From Arthrobacter sp. FW306-2-2C-D06B (GTDB lineage: Bacteria; Actinomycetota; Actinomycetes; Actinomycetales; Micrococcaceae), in the NCBI RefSeq assembly GCF_021789175.1, contig NZ_CP084560.1, positions 3,162,001 to 3,226,000 on the forward strand: 64,000 nucleotides of DNA. The letters are read 5' to 3'. The number at the start of each line of letters is the position of its first letter. Positions within the stretch are counted from its first letter, which is position 1. The translations under genes were made by a program, and so were the position numbers. Of this stretch, positions 27,605 through 35,310 are shown piece after piece. The notes below the pieces were generated by a model that saw only the letters and a list, made by a program, of their open reading frames with translations, did no database searches and was not told where the DNA came from.

Positions 27605-28366
27605 ATGAAGCAGGACAAGGCAGGTACCTGGACCATCTCCGAACTGGCCAAGGCCAGCAAGGTTTCCTCGCGGACCTTGCGCCACTATGACCAACTCGGA
27701 CTACTGGAGCCTGCCCACACGGGACACAACGGCTACCGGTACTACGGCCAGCCTGAGCTGCTGCGACTGCAGCGGATCCTCCTGCTTCGTGAACTTGGCC
27801 TTGGGCTCGAGACCATCGGCGAAGTTCTGGATGGCCAGGCCGATCCCGTGGAGGCACTTGCCGTGCACAGGAACTGGCTGCTGGCCGAGCGCGACCGGCT
27901 GGACCGGATGTCCCGGACGGTCGACGCCACTATCGCAGCACTACGTCAAGGAGAAACCATGACCGCGGAGAACATCTTCAAGGATTTCGATAACAACCCC
28001 TACGAAGCCGAGGCGCGCGAGCGCTGGGGCGAACGTGCCGTCGACGCGAGCAAGGCCCGGCACTCGGCAATGACAACGGCCCAGAAACAGGCCTTCATGG
28101 AAGAGTACGCGGCGCTGAACCAGGATCTCGCCCGCTGCTTCGACGCCGCCCTTCCGGCGGATCACCCGGACGTCCAGGCAGTTGTCGGCCGGCATTACAA
28201 GTGGATCTGCGCCAGTTGGACGCCCAACGCTGAATCCTATGTGGGCCTGGGACAGATGTATGTGGACGACCCCCGGTTCACCGCCAATTACGACAAGGTC
28301 CGGGTAGGCCTGGCTCCCTACCTGCTCGAAGGCATCAAGGTCTACGCAGCAGAAAAGCTCAGTTAG
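27605..28366 (+). CDS. MerR-family regulator with TipAS drug-sensing domain
   Basis: This 253-residue TipAL-like activator has an N-terminal MerR winged helix (WTISELAKASKVSSRTLRHYDQLGLLEP, about 10-38), a dimerisation coiled coil (about 80-115), and a TipAS domain (about 125-253) with SKARHSAMTTAQKQAFMEEYAALN and the conserved CASWTPNAESYVGLGQMYVDDPRFTANYD segment. TipAS binds thiopeptide and similar antibiotics in Streptomyces and switches on the regulator's own promoter. The promoter seen upstream has the expected operator geometry, so autoactivation is likely. The start ATG is probably at +1. Confidence 0.92.
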   Translation: MKQDKAGTWTISELAKASKVSSRTLRHYDQLGLLEPAHTGHNGYRYYGQPELLRLQRILLLRELGLGLETIGEVLDGQADPVEALAVHRNWLLAERDRLDRMSRTVDATIAALRQGETMTAENIFKDFDNNPYEAEARERWGERAVDASKARHSAMTTAQKQAFMEEYAALNQDLARCFDAALPADHPDVQAVVGRHYKWICASWTPNAESYVGLGQMYVDDPRFTANYDKVRVGLAPYLLEGIKVYAAEKLS

Positions 28367-28388
28367 GTACACCCCAAGAAAAGCACAA

Positions 28389-28432
28389 CGGCGGCCCGTC
28401 CCCACTGGAAACACAGGGGACGGGCCGCCGTC
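28389..28432. terminator. Bidirectional terminator, 16-bp perfect stem
   Basis: Arms 28389-28404 and 28417-28432 are exact complements. On the minus strand the stem is followed by TTTTCTT, giving an intrinsic terminator for the gluconate operon; it also lies 22 bp past the tipA-like stop. Confidence 0.88.
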
Positions 28433-28455
28433 GTAGTTACTTCTAAGCAGCCCCG

Positions 28456-29829
28456 CTAAATGATCAGCGAGAGCACCATGATGAAGCCGAAGCCGACCAC
28501 CGAGATGAGCGTCTCCATCACCGACCACGTCTTGAACGTCTGACCGACCGTCAGGCCGAAGAGTTCCTTCACGAGCCAGAACCCTGCGTCGTTGACGTGG
28601 GACAGGAAGAGCGAGCCTGCGCCGATGGCCAAGGCGAGGAGCGCGGCATGCGTCGGACTCAGGCTGCTTGCCAAAGGAGCCACGATGCCTGCAGCCGTCA
28701 CGGTGGCAACTGTCGCCGAGCCCGTGGCCAGTCGAAGGGCAACAGCCACGAGGAAGCCCAGGACCAGCACGGACATGTTGGCGCCTTCGGCCCATTTCTT
28801 GACCGCGTCACCGACGCCGGCGCCGATGAGGGTCTGCTTGAAACCGCCGCCCGCGCCCACGATCAGCAGGATCGCGGCAATCGGTCCGAGGCTGTTGCCG
28901 AGCTTGGTAGTGATCTTGCTTCCGGTGAAGCCGACGGCGTAGCCGAACGTCACCATGGCGGCGAGCACAGCCAAGGTCATCGCGACGAGGGGCTGGCCAA
29001 TGAAGTCCAGGACGGTGCGGACCATCGGGGCATGGGCGGCGTCGGGCCAGACAATGTCCGCAACGGCCTTCAGGAGCATGAGCACCACCGGGAAAATGAT
29101 CGTCAGCAAGGTGACAAGGAAGGTCGGTTGGCGCTTGACGTCGCTGAGATCGACGGCGTGCTTGGTGTCGATACCGCCCGCCACCGCGGGGGCATCCACG
29201 GGAACCCACCGCGCGGCCAAACGGGAAAACAACGGTCCACAAATGATCACTGTCGGAACGGCCACCAAGAGCCCAAGAGCCAGCGTGGTTCCTAGTTCAG
29301 CCTTCACCGCACTGATGGCGATGAGCGGGCCGGGGTGCGGTGGGACCAGGCCGTGCAACACGGACAAACCCGCGAGCGCCGGAATGGCAATGCGCATGAG
29401 CTTCATCTGCGAGCGCTGGGTGACCAGGACGATCACCGGAAGGAGCAGGACGAGGCCGATCTCGAAGAACATCGGGAGGCCGATGATGACAGCAACCAAG
29501 GTGATCATCCAGACCACCTTGTTGCCGCTGGCTTTCTCCAGCAAGGTGTCCACCACGCGGTTTGCGCCGCCGGAGTCCGCCAGCAGCTTGCCCAGCATGG
29601 CGCCGAGGGCAATCAGGAGGCCGACCTCTTTAAGGACGCCGCCCACGCCGTCTTCGAAGTTGCTGACCACCTTGTCGAGGCCGACTCCCGATGCCAGGCC
29701 GACGAAGGCCGAACCTAGTACGAGGGACAAGAACGGGTGGACCTTGAATTTGGCGATCAGCAGGACGATCAGCGCAATGCCGATGGCCGCGACCACAAGG
29801 AGTTGGGTATCGTGCCCGGTCCAGTTCAC
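28456..29829 (-). CDS. Gluconate:H+ symporter (GntP family)
   Basis: This 457-residue membrane permease has about 12 hydrophobic segments. It shows the GntP family features GAMLGKLLADSGGANRVVDTLL and the GLVPPHPGPL segment near residue 160. It imports gluconate for the kinase encoded just upstream. The start is GTG 29829, overlapping the gntK stop as GTGA, so the two are translationally coupled. A strong terminator follows at 28389-28432. Related GntP members carry other sugar acids, but the kinase neighbour supports gluconate. Confidence 0.92.
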   Translation of the reverse strand: MNWTGHDTQLLVVAAIGIALIVLLIAKFKVHPFLSLVLGSAFVGLASGVGLDKVVSNFEDGVGGVLKEVGLLIALGAMLGKLLADSGGANRVVDTLLEKASGNKVVWMITLVAVIIGLPMFFEIGLVLLLPVIVLVTQRSQMKLMRIAIPALAGLSVLHGLVPPHPGPLIAISAVKAELGTTLALGLLVAVPTVIICGPLFSRLAARWVPVDAPAVAGGIDTKHAVDLSDVKRQPTFLVTLLTIIFPVVLMLLKAVADIVWPDAAHAPMVRTVLDFIGQPLVAMTLAVLAAMVTFGYAVGFTGSKITTKLGNSLGPIAAILLIVGAGGGFKQTLIGAGVGDAVKKWAEGANMSVLVLGFLVAVALRLATGSATVATVTAAGIVAPLASSLSPTHAALLALAIGAGSLFLSHVNDAGFWLVKELFGLTVGQTFKTWSVMETLISVVGFGFIMVLSLII

Positions 29830-30371
29830 GCTGCATCTCCAGTTGTGTGTGCGGTCTGTGCCTCAAGGCCGAGCCGTTCGATGATTTCGTCTGCTTCTTC
29901 AGCCGGGGAGGCGGAGACGCACAGCGAGATGTGGTTCTCTTCCTCGGTGGGCGCCTCCAGTGCATCGAACTGGGATTCCAGCAGCGAAGCAGGCATGAAA
30001 TGCCCGTGGCGCGAAGCCAGCCTGTCGGAAATCTTGTCCTTGCTCCCTTGGAGGAAAACGAACACGACGCCCTCGCCGCGCAGGACATCCCGGTACTGCT
30101 TCTTCAAGGCCGAGCACGTGATGATGCCCGGCTTTCCTGCTGCCGTACGTTCCTTGATCCAATCGGCAATGATCTCCAGCCAGGGCCAACGGTCCTCATC
30201 GCTGAGTGCGTGCCCCGCCTGCATCTTTGCGACGTTCGCTTCCGGGTGCAGGTCGTCGCCTTCGGCGAGGTCCCACCCCAGCCGGCCAGCCAATACGCCG
30301 GCCACTGTCGATTTACCGGAACCGGAGACACCCATGATCACCAATACCGGTTGTTGTGCAGTCTTCGCCAT
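29826..30371 (-). CDS. gntK: Gluconokinase
   Basis: This 181-residue P-loop kinase phosphorylates gluconate to 6-phosphogluconate, feeding the pentose phosphate or Entner-Doudoroff route. Walker A MGVSGSGKST is at about 12-21; DDLHPEANVAKMQAG and CSALKKQYRDVLR are family signatures. ATG 30371 has GAGAGGCAG at ribosome-binding spacing; the in-frame TTG at 30374 is less likely. It is the promoter-proximal gene of the gluconate operon and has a palindromic operator 20 bp upstream. Confidence 0.94.
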   Translation of the reverse strand: MAKTAQQPVLVIMGVSGSGKSTVAGVLAGRLGWDLAEGDDLHPEANVAKMQAGHALSDEDRWPWLEIIADWIKERTAAGKPGIITCSALKKQYRDVLRGEGVVFVFLQGSKDKISDRLASRHGHFMPASLLESQFDALEAPTEEENHISLCVSASPAEEADEIIERLGLEAQTAHTTGDAA

Positions 30372-30390
30372 CAAAGTCTGCCTCTCTCAA

Positions 30391-30438
30391 TTAAATATGA
30401 TTTAAACGAGACTAAGCATATGACACAGGTTACACATC
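30391..30438 (-). promoter_or_regulatory. gnt operon promoter with TTAAAT-ATG-ATTTAA palindrome
   Basis: On the minus strand a -35-like TTGCTG and -10 TATGCT are separated by 17 bp. Just downstream of the -10 lies a perfect 15-bp palindrome (30391-30405), strikingly AT-rich for this genome. Its position would block transcription, fitting a gluconate-responsive repressor such as GntR. Confidence 0.6.
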
Positions 30439-30445
30439 AGCAATT

Positions 30446-31225
30446 TCAAAAACCGGCGATGGTTTGGGACCCGTTGACTTCCACCACATGGAACGCCTCG
30501 GCGCTGCGCCCGCCCGCCATTCCGGCGCGCGAAGCATTGTGCCGGAGCATGCCCCGCACACCCCGTTCCATGCCCTCCAGATCGGGGTGCTGGCTCGCAT
30601 GGATCCGGATGGCAGCCAGTTTCGCGTCGATGTGGTCGGTGACATCCACGAAATAGTTCTCACGGGTTTCGGGACCGGCGAAGAGCCACAGCCAAGGCAG
30701 CTTGAAAGCCTCGAGGCCGGCTTCCGCCAGTTCCGGGTAGGCGAAGGGGTTCTCCACCGCGGGGTACACAGCCCGGGTCACGATCTCCCCGACGGCGAGG
30801 TGGTCGGGATGGCTCTTCTGGATCCTGTCCCAGTTGCGTTCCGGGTGCATGGCCAGCACGATGTCGGGGCGGATTTCGCGGATGAGCTTCACCACTTGCT
30901 TGATGACCCCATGCGTGGGTTCCAGGTAGCCATCGCGCTCATGGAGGTAGTGCACATCCGTCACGCCGACGAGGGCGGCGGCTTGCCTCTGTTCCTCTGC
31001 GCGCATGGAAATGATCTCCTCGCGGTGGGCAGGATCGAAACCTCCGGCGTCGCCGTCGGTCATGACGCAGTAGCTGACCTCGACGCCGGCAGCGGTCCAG
31101 GCAGCGATGGTGCCGGCCGCGCCGAAGTCAATGTCGTCCGGATGGGCGGTAAAACAAAGCACCCGCTCGACGCGCTCCGTGGAGGCGTTGAACGGGCTCT
31201 TTGCTGACGTGGCGTCAGAAGACAA
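30446..31225 (-). CDS. PIG-L family deacetylase (MshB/Mca-like)
   Basis: This zinc-dependent GlcNAc-type deacetylase of 259 residues has the zinc motif [13 protein letters not shown] near 27-38 and a downstream HPDH motif near 143. It contains [11 protein letters not shown] and [13 protein letters not shown]. Relatives deacetylate GlcNAc-inositol in mycothiol synthesis (MshB) or cleave mycothiol conjugates (Mca), but the exact substrate is uncertain. The start is TTG 31225, with GGAAAGG at good spacing spanning the etfA stop, so it is coupled to etfA. It sits downstream of etfBA in one operon. Confidence 0.88.
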   Translation of the reverse strand: MSSDATSAKSPFNASTERVERVLCFTAHPDDIDFGAAGTIAAWTAAGVEVSYCVMTDGDAGGFDPAHREEIISMRAEEQRQAAALVGVTDVHYLHERDGYLEPTHGVIKQVVKLIREIRPDIVLAMHPERNWDRIQKSHPDHLAVGEIVTRAVYPAVENPFAYPELAEAGLEAFKLPWLWLFAGPETRENYFVDVTDHIDAKLAAIRIHASQHPDLEGMERGVRGMLRHNASRAGMAGGRSAEAFHVVEVNGSQTIAGF

Positions 31226-31230
31226 AGGGA

Positions 31231-32184
31231 TCAGCCTTTCCGCTTTTTGATCTCTTCGGTGGCCTGCGGAACAACCTTGAAGAGGTCACCGACGATGCCG
31301 AAGTCTGCGATTTCGAAGATCGGCGATTCAGCATCCTTGTTGATCGCGACGATGACCTTGGAGGTCTGCATCCCGGCCTTCTGCTGGATCGCTCCGGAGA
31401 TGCCCGCCGAAATGTAGAGCTGCGGGGACACGGTCTTGCCCGTCTGGCCAACCTGGTAGTCATGGCCGATCCAGCCTGCATCCGTGGCGGCGCGGGAAGC
31501 CCCGAGTGCACCGCCCAGCACATCAGCCAGCTCTTCCAAAGGACCGAAGTCGCCGTCGACGCCGCGTCCGCCGGCAACCACGATCCGGGCTTCGGTGAGC
31601 TCGGGACGGCCGCTAACCGGCTTTTCTGCACGCCCGGTGACCCGTGCGGCATTCGCGGTGGCATCGGCCGGGACGTCGATAGTGGCGGTTTCGGGCGTGC
31701 TTGCCGCGGCCGGGGTCCCGACGTCGACGCTGTTCGGCTTGATTGTGAGCACGGCGACGGCGGTGCGCGCCTTGGCCGTGGTGGTGTACGAGCCTGCCAG
31801 GACCGACTTGTGGGCCGTGCCGTCGGCGTCGACGCCCACGACATCGGTGATGACCCCGGCGTTGAGCTTCACGCCAAGACGGGCCGCAATTTCCTTACCG
31901 TCGGCGGTGTTCTCCAGAAGGACGGTCCCGGCCCCGGAGGCCGCAACGACTGCGGCGAGATATGCGGCTTTCGGCGCGACCAGGTAATCGTCCAGGTCCG
32001 TAGCGGACGGGCGGTAGAGAGCCGAGGCTCCTTGGGCACCCAGGGCGGCCACGACGTCGTCGTGCAGCTCGCCGTTGACGGCGACCACAACATCCCCGAG
32101 GGAACGCGCGATCGTCAGGAGTTCCAGGCTGCTCTTCTTGAGCGCCGCGCCCGGGTTGTCAATGAATACAAGTGCTTTTGCCAT
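31231..32184 (-). CDS. etfA: Electron transfer flavoprotein alpha subunit, copy 1
   Basis: EtfA carries the FAD that passes electrons from acyl-CoA and other dehydrogenases to the quinone pool. In this 317-residue protein the C-terminal FAD domain shows [26 protein letters not shown], then [11 protein letters not shown] and [23 protein letters not shown], the complete family signature. It is 14 bp downstream of etfB. A second, diverged copy lies at 40548-41519. The PIG-L gene follows after 5 bp. Confidence 0.96.
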   Translation of the reverse strand: MAKALVFIDNPGAALKKSSLELLTIARSLGDVVVAVNGELHDDVVAALGAQGASALYRPSATDLDDYLVAPKAAYLAAVVAASGAGTVLLENTADGKEIAARLGVKLNAGVITDVVGVDADGTAHKSVLAGSYTTTAKARTAVAVLTIKPNSVDVGTPAAASTPETATIDVPADATANAARVTGRAEKPVSGRPELTEARIVVAGGRGVDGDFGPLEELADVLGGALGASRAATDAGWIGHDYQVGQTGKTVSPQLYISAGISGAIQQKAGMQTSKVIVAINKDAESPIFEIADFGIVGDLFKVVPQATEEIKKRKG

Positions 32185-32198
32185 GTGTCGGAATCCTC

Positions 32199-32999
32199 TT
32201 AGAGCAGCTTCTGGGCGGCCAGGAACTCAACCAGCTTGATGCCGGCGTCGCCTTCGTCGGTGATGATGGTGCCGGCAGTGCGCGGCGGCCGCGCCTCAGC
32301 GGTCTCGACGGCGGTCAGCGAACCCGCGGCGCCCACCTGCGCGGCGTCGACGCCGATATCGGCCAGGGTGAGTGCCGTGATTTTCTTCTTCTTGGCTGCA
32401 AGGATGCCCTTGAAGTTGGGGTATCGCGGCTCGTTGATCTGGTCAGTCACGGATACCAGCGCGGGCAAGCTTGCCTCCACGGTGTCCGCGTGGGCGTCAC
32501 CGTCACGTCGCGCTACGATGCGTTCGCCGTTCACCTCCAGGGAGGAGGCGAAAGTGACTTGCGGGAGTCCGAGCCGCTCAGCGAGCTGGGCCGGAACCAA
32601 GGACGTTTCGCCGTCGGTCGAAGCCATGCCCGTCAGGACGAGGTCCACGGGCGAATCGGCGCCAAGATGCCGGATCGCCGCTGCGAGAGCCAGCGATGTG
32701 GCGGCGGCATCGGAACCGGCCAACGCGTCATCGCTCAAATGCGCTCCCGAGGAGGCACCGATCTGCAAGGACTTCTTGACGGCGTTCACGGCACCGGCGG
32801 GACCCATGCTCAAGGCGATGACCTCGTTGCCGGCCTTCGCGCCTCCGCGGGCTTCGCTTAGCTGCAGCGCGGCTTCAAGCGCATACTCGTCCAGTTCGGA
32901 CAGAATGCTCTCGTCGCGGTCCACGGTGTTGCCCGGGCCGGTGAGGTGTCGGTCGAACTGCGCGTCCGGGACGTGCTTGACCAGAACAACAATCTTCAA
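32199..32999 (-). CDS. etfB: Electron transfer flavoprotein beta subunit, copy 1
   Basis: EtfB of 266 residues pairs with EtfA and binds AMP. It has the family's opening KIVVLVKHVPDAQF, MGPAGAVNAVKKSLQIGASSG and GMASTDGETSLVPAQLAERLGLP. The start is TTG 32999 preceded by GGGAGATA; the open frame extends to 33068 but those residues do not fit the family. It leads the etfB-etfA-PIG-L operon. Confidence 0.94.
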   Translation of the reverse strand: MKIVVLVKHVPDAQFDRHLTGPGNTVDRDESILSELDEYALEAALQLSEARGGAKAGNEVIALSMGPAGAVNAVKKSLQIGASSGAHLSDDALAGSDAAATSLALAAAIRHLGADSPVDLVLTGMASTDGETSLVPAQLAERLGLPQVTFASSLEVNGERIVARRDGDAHADTVEASLPALVSVTDQINEPRYPNFKGILAAKKKKITALTLADIGVDAAQVGAAGSLTAVETAEARPPRTAGTIITDEGDAGIKLVEFLAAQKLL

Positions 33000-33184
33000 T
33001 GTATCTCCCACTGTGTTCGAGGCAGCCTTCCATACTCGGGGATGGCCAGCAACTAGGCGCATGGCCAAGAGTGCCCGGCGTACGGGCTCGTCCTAGCTAA
33101 GCATATTGCGGAACAAGTCGGACAACCGCGCCGCGTTAACTCCTGTTTCGTGGATCGCCCCGCTTGCGGCAGCAAGGGCACACA

Positions 33185-33226
33185 ACGACGGCGGGCCGCA
33201 CCGCATGTGGTGCCGCCCGCCGTCGT
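33185..33226 (-). terminator. Terminator of the HtrA-type protease gene
   Basis: Arms 33185-33195 and 33216-33226 (ACGACGGCGGG with CCCGCCGTCGT) continue inward after a C-C mismatch into a GCACC/GGTGC stem. It lies 62 bp past the protease stop. There is no strong T tract. Confidence 0.7.
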
Positions 33227-33287
33227 CGACTGATTGTTGGTTTCCGTGCTGGAATCCGCTGCTGTTGCCGCTGCTACAACGCAGCTG

Positions 33288-34979
33288 TTACGGTGCGGCA
33301 TCCAAGGTCACGTCGAGCTCCTGCGACTGGCCGCTGCGCTGGACGGTCACCTTGACCGTTGCGCCTGCCGGCTGCTCCCGGACAGCCGCAGTGAGCTGCT
33401 CTGGATCGGTGATGTCTATGCCCGCGAACTTCGTCACGACGTCGCCCACCTTGAGTCCGGCCTTCTCAGCTGCCGAGCCCTTGGTAACAGCCGCAACCTG
33501 CGCGCCCACCGAGAACCCGGAGCTGCTGCCTGTTGCCGACTTAGGCTGCACGCTGACGCCGAACTGCCCGTGGGTGGCCTTGCCGTTCTTGATGAGTTCC
33601 TGCGCAATACGCTTCGCGTTGTTGATCGGGATGCTGAAGCCCACACCAATGTTGCCGCTGGACGAAGACGAAGAACTGCTGCTGCCGGCAGAAGCGATTG
33701 CCACGTTGACGCCGATGATCTCGCCCTTGGTGTTGACGAGCGCTCCACCCGAGTTGCCCGGGTTGATCGGCGCGTCGGTCTGGATCACGTTGAGCGAAAC
33801 GGTGCCCTGGCCCGCACTGCTCTGGCTCTGGCCACCACCTGGAGGGGCGAATTGGAATCCGCCCTGGCCGCCATTTTGCGAATTGTCCGAGCCACCGTTG
33901 GGAACAGCCGAGGACGCCACGCTGATGGTGCGGTTGAGCGTGGACACGATGCCGTCGGTGACCGTGCCGGGCAGGCCGAGCGGAGCGCCGATGGCGATGG
34001 CGTTGTCTCCGACATTGATCTTGCTGGAATCACCCAGGGTGGCCGGCACGAGGCCGGAGGCGTTGTCAACCTTGATGATGGCGAGGTCCGAAAGCGGGTC
34101 CGTACCCACTACCGTCGCCTTCAGCACACGTCCATCGCTCAGCCGCACTTCAATGGCGGCATTGGCGCTGGCACCGTCTAGGGTCACCACGTGGGTGTTC
34201 GTCAGGATGTGGCCCTGGTCGTCGAGGATGATGCCCGAACCAGTGCCGCCCGTGCTTCCGCTCGAAGCCATGATGGTCACGACGCTCGGCGAAGCCTTGG
34301 CCGCCGCTGCGGTGATGGCGTTGACATTGTCCGTGTTGTTGACAATCACGGTTCCCGTCTGGCCGCTTGTGGCCGCCGCCGGGGTCCGGCTGCTGAGCAA
34401 TTGATCGCTGGCGGCCACCACCCCTCCGCCCACGAGACCGGCTGCCAGGATACAGGCCACCAAGGTCCCGACGCCGAAGACCGGCTTGCGTTTCGGGCTG
34501 GCCGCCGGACCGCCCGGGTGGGCCGGGAACTGCTGCGTGGGATAGTGCTGCGAAGGGTTCGGTCCCCCGTAGAAAGGCTGGTGCTGCGGGTAGGGGTGCT
34601 GCGGTCCCGCGCTGTGCTGGGGCGCGCCGTTCTGTGGCGCACCGTTCTGGGGAGCGCTGTGCTGTGCCTGGATCTGCTCGGTGGCGTTTTCGGCCCGGCT
34701 TTGGGGCCACGGTGCCGGGGCTACCGGGCCCTGCGCCGTGTGATCCGGCTGCGCGGGGTGTTCGGGCTGCGCCGTGTGATCCGGCTGCGCGGGGTGTTCG
34801 GGCTTCGCGGGGTGTTCGGGCTTCGCCGTGAAATCCTGACCCGGCTGGTATGCCGGCAGCGGGGCCGTAGGCTGGGAATTGGCTTGCTTGTCCGCCTCCG
34901 CCTGGCCGGCGCCCTCAGGACCATGGTTCTCGGGGCCATTGTTCTCAGGCGCGGCGCCCTGTGCTGGGTTCTCCGTCAT
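33288..34979 (-). CDS. HtrA/DegP-type serine protease with PDZ domain
   Basis: This 563-residue membrane-anchored envelope-stress protease has a long Pro/Gln/His-rich cytoplasmic N-terminus (about 1-160) with a six-residue PEHPAQ/PDHTAQ-like repeat, a TM near 168-190, and a trypsin-like domain. The catalytic His is in LTNTHVV, the Asp in DPLSDLAIIKVD and the Ser in NPGNSGGALVN. A C-terminal PDZ domain (about 460-560) follows. The ATG at 34979 has a GGAAGTCC site. It resembles mycobacterial PepD/HtrA proteins. The TPM-domain and PspA genes, also envelope-related, lie divergently. Confidence 0.94.
   Translation of the reverse strand: MTENPAQGAAPENNGPENHGPEGAGQAEADKQANSQPTAPLPAYQPGQDFTAKPEHPAKPEHPAQPDHTAQPEHPAQPDHTAQGPVAPAPWPQSRAENATEQIQAQHSAPQNGAPQNGAPQHSAGPQHPYPQHQPFYGGPNPSQHYPTQQFPAHPGGPAASPKRKPVFGVGTLVACILAAGLVGGGVVAASDQLLSSRTPAAATSGQTGTVIVNNTDNVNAITAAAAKASPSVVTIMASSGSTGGTGSGIILDDQGHILTNTHVVTLDGASANAAIEVRLSDGRVLKATVVGTDPLSDLAIIKVDNASGLVPATLGDSSKINVGDNAIAIGAPLGLPGTVTDGIVSTLNRTISVASSAVPNGGSDNSQNGGQGGFQFAPPGGGQSQSSAGQGTVSLNVIQTDAPINPGNSGGALVNTKGEIIGVNVAIASAGSSSSSSSSSGNIGVGFSIPINNAKRIAQELIKNGKATHGQFGVSVQPKSATGSSSGFSVGAQVAAVTKGSAAEKAGLKVGDVVTKFAGIDITDPEQLTAAVREQPAGATVKVTVQRSGQSQELDVTLDAAP
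34731..34838. repeat. 18-bp tandem repeats in the protease gene
   Basis: Five full units of 18 bp (34731-34820) plus a partial sixth encode the repeating PEHPAQ/PDHTAQ hexapeptide in the cytoplasmic tail. Units alternate between two sequence versions, suggesting expansion of a 36-bp pair. Confidence 0.85.
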
Positions 34980-35310
34980 GGGACTTCCTTTCTTCCTCGT
35001 CCCCTTAACTATCGTCGCTCTTGCTGGATCAAGAGTCGACGTTCGCTGGGAGCTTGCTGAACGCCGTCACCGGAATGGCCCTGTGCCCTCGAATGGCGCC
35101 GACTAGCCCCTCAACGCTGGAGAAGGGAGGATCTCTCCCCGTTTCGCTGGCGGCATATTTGCCGCTGTGGACGCTCCAAAAGGTGCACCATAGTATCAAG
35201 TGGAATTGCCACAGCGACCTGCGGCTTGATAACCATGCGTGGGGGCGCTGACGCATTCTGTTTCGATTGCTCCGGCCCGGACCAATCGCAGACGTGCTGA
35301 AGGGTTGCAC
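34980..35310. promoter_or_regulatory. Divergent promoter region between htrA-like and TPM genes
   Basis: This 331-bp region holds the promoters of both divergent genes. An AT-richer stretch (35170-35240) includes CATAGTATCAAG, a possible -10 for the plus strand. I see no convincing open frame, RNA gene or long repeat here. Confidence 0.4.

Noticed and set aside
34731-34838. CRISPR-like repeat array
   Set aside because: The 18-bp units are directly adjacent without spacers and encode a peptide repeat within the protease gene.
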